Origin: an uncultured Clostridium sp.
GTDB taxonomy: Bacteria > Bacillota > Clostridia > Clostridiales > Clostridiaceae
Reading direction: 5' to 3'
Assembly: GCF_934754915.1 (NCBI RefSeq)
Contig: NZ_CAKVKB010000055.1
Coordinates: 1-21,611 of the forward strand
Length of the DNA: 21,611 bases
Both the position numbers and the translations under genes were made by a program. Shown piece by piece: positions 21,595-21,611 of this stretch. Position 1 is the stretch's first letter. Each line of letters starts with the position of its first letter. The notes below the pieces were generated by a model. That model had not been told where the DNA came from and did no database searches. It saw only the letters and a list, made by a program, of their open reading frames with translations.

Positions 21595-21611
21595 ATGAGA
21601 AAGAAAAAAGG
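21595..21611 (+). CDS. Start of a further gene, possibly another prepilin (partial)
   Basis: ATG at 21595 follows AAGGGAAG by 7 bases and opens a frame cut by the window end. The visible residues, MRKKKG, look like a prepilin leader just before the Gly cleavage site, as in the preceding gene (MNKRKG). The identity cannot be confirmed from six residues. Confidence 0.5.

Noticed and set aside
1..21611. CRISPR arrays, tRNA or rRNA genes, insertion sequences, phage or toxin-antitoxin genes
   Set aside because: I looked through the intergenic regions for repeated units, cloverleaf-like T-loops and transposase motifs and saw none.

Overview
The window is AT-rich, low-GC DNA from a Gram-positive Firmicute. 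Gene content and order point to Clostridium sensu stricto or a close relative. Supporting signs are a division and cell wall (dcw) block in which DUF881-Sbp-DUF881 leads into ylmE-sepF-ylmG-ylmH-divIVA, strong GGAGG-type ribosome binding sites, frequent GTG/TTG starts, and an RqcH-type (not YloA-free) ribosome quality control gene. MurE carries the DNPR motif typical of meso-diaminopimelate (DAP) ligases and dapF is present, so a meso-DAP peptidoglycan is likely. The species assignment is inference.

Layout. Positions 2-4317 hold the 3' end of murE, then murF, mraY and a SEDS glycosyltransferase (ftsW/spoVE), closed by a strong terminator at 4331-4366. Positions 4616-7294 hold ftsQ, a DUF881 gene, sbp and a second DUF881 gene. 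Positions 7386-10189 hold ylmE, sepF, ylmG, ylmH and divIVA, with a promoter candidate in front and a terminator behind. Positions 10407-13077 hold an RNA-modification/pyrimidine group: rluD-type pseudouridine synthase, pyrR and an RlmL/YpsC-type methyltransferase. A single RpiR/MurR-type regulator (13276-14121) and rqcH (minus strand, 14303-16042) converge on a bidirectional terminator. rqcH and dapF diverge from a palindrome-rich intergenic region. A lone predicted lipoprotein (17327-18334) is followed by a terminator and then a type IV pilus operon: pilB-type ATPase, pilC-type platform protein, a minor prepilin, and the first codons of what looks like another prepilin.

How the genes work together. 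murE, murF, mraY, the SEDS protein and dapF supply and polymerise peptidoglycan precursors. ftsQ, sepF, divIVA and ylmG serve division and septum placement. Compared with Bacillus, murD, murG, ftsA, ftsZ and the spoIIGA-sigE-sigG group are absent from the block. YlmH and RqcH both relate to rescue of stalled 50S ribosomes. The pilus genes are an independent module.

I did not find a clearly undescribed multi-gene system. The best leads are regulatory: a hairpin that appears to bridge a too-distant Shine-Dalgarno (SD) sequence to the mraY start codon; an unusual ftsQ start where the only good SD points to an ATA codon; a perfect 20-bp inverted repeat abutting the dapF promoter; and a palindrome over the rqcH promoter. 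No tRNA, rRNA, CRISPR array, insertion sequence or phage gene is visible.
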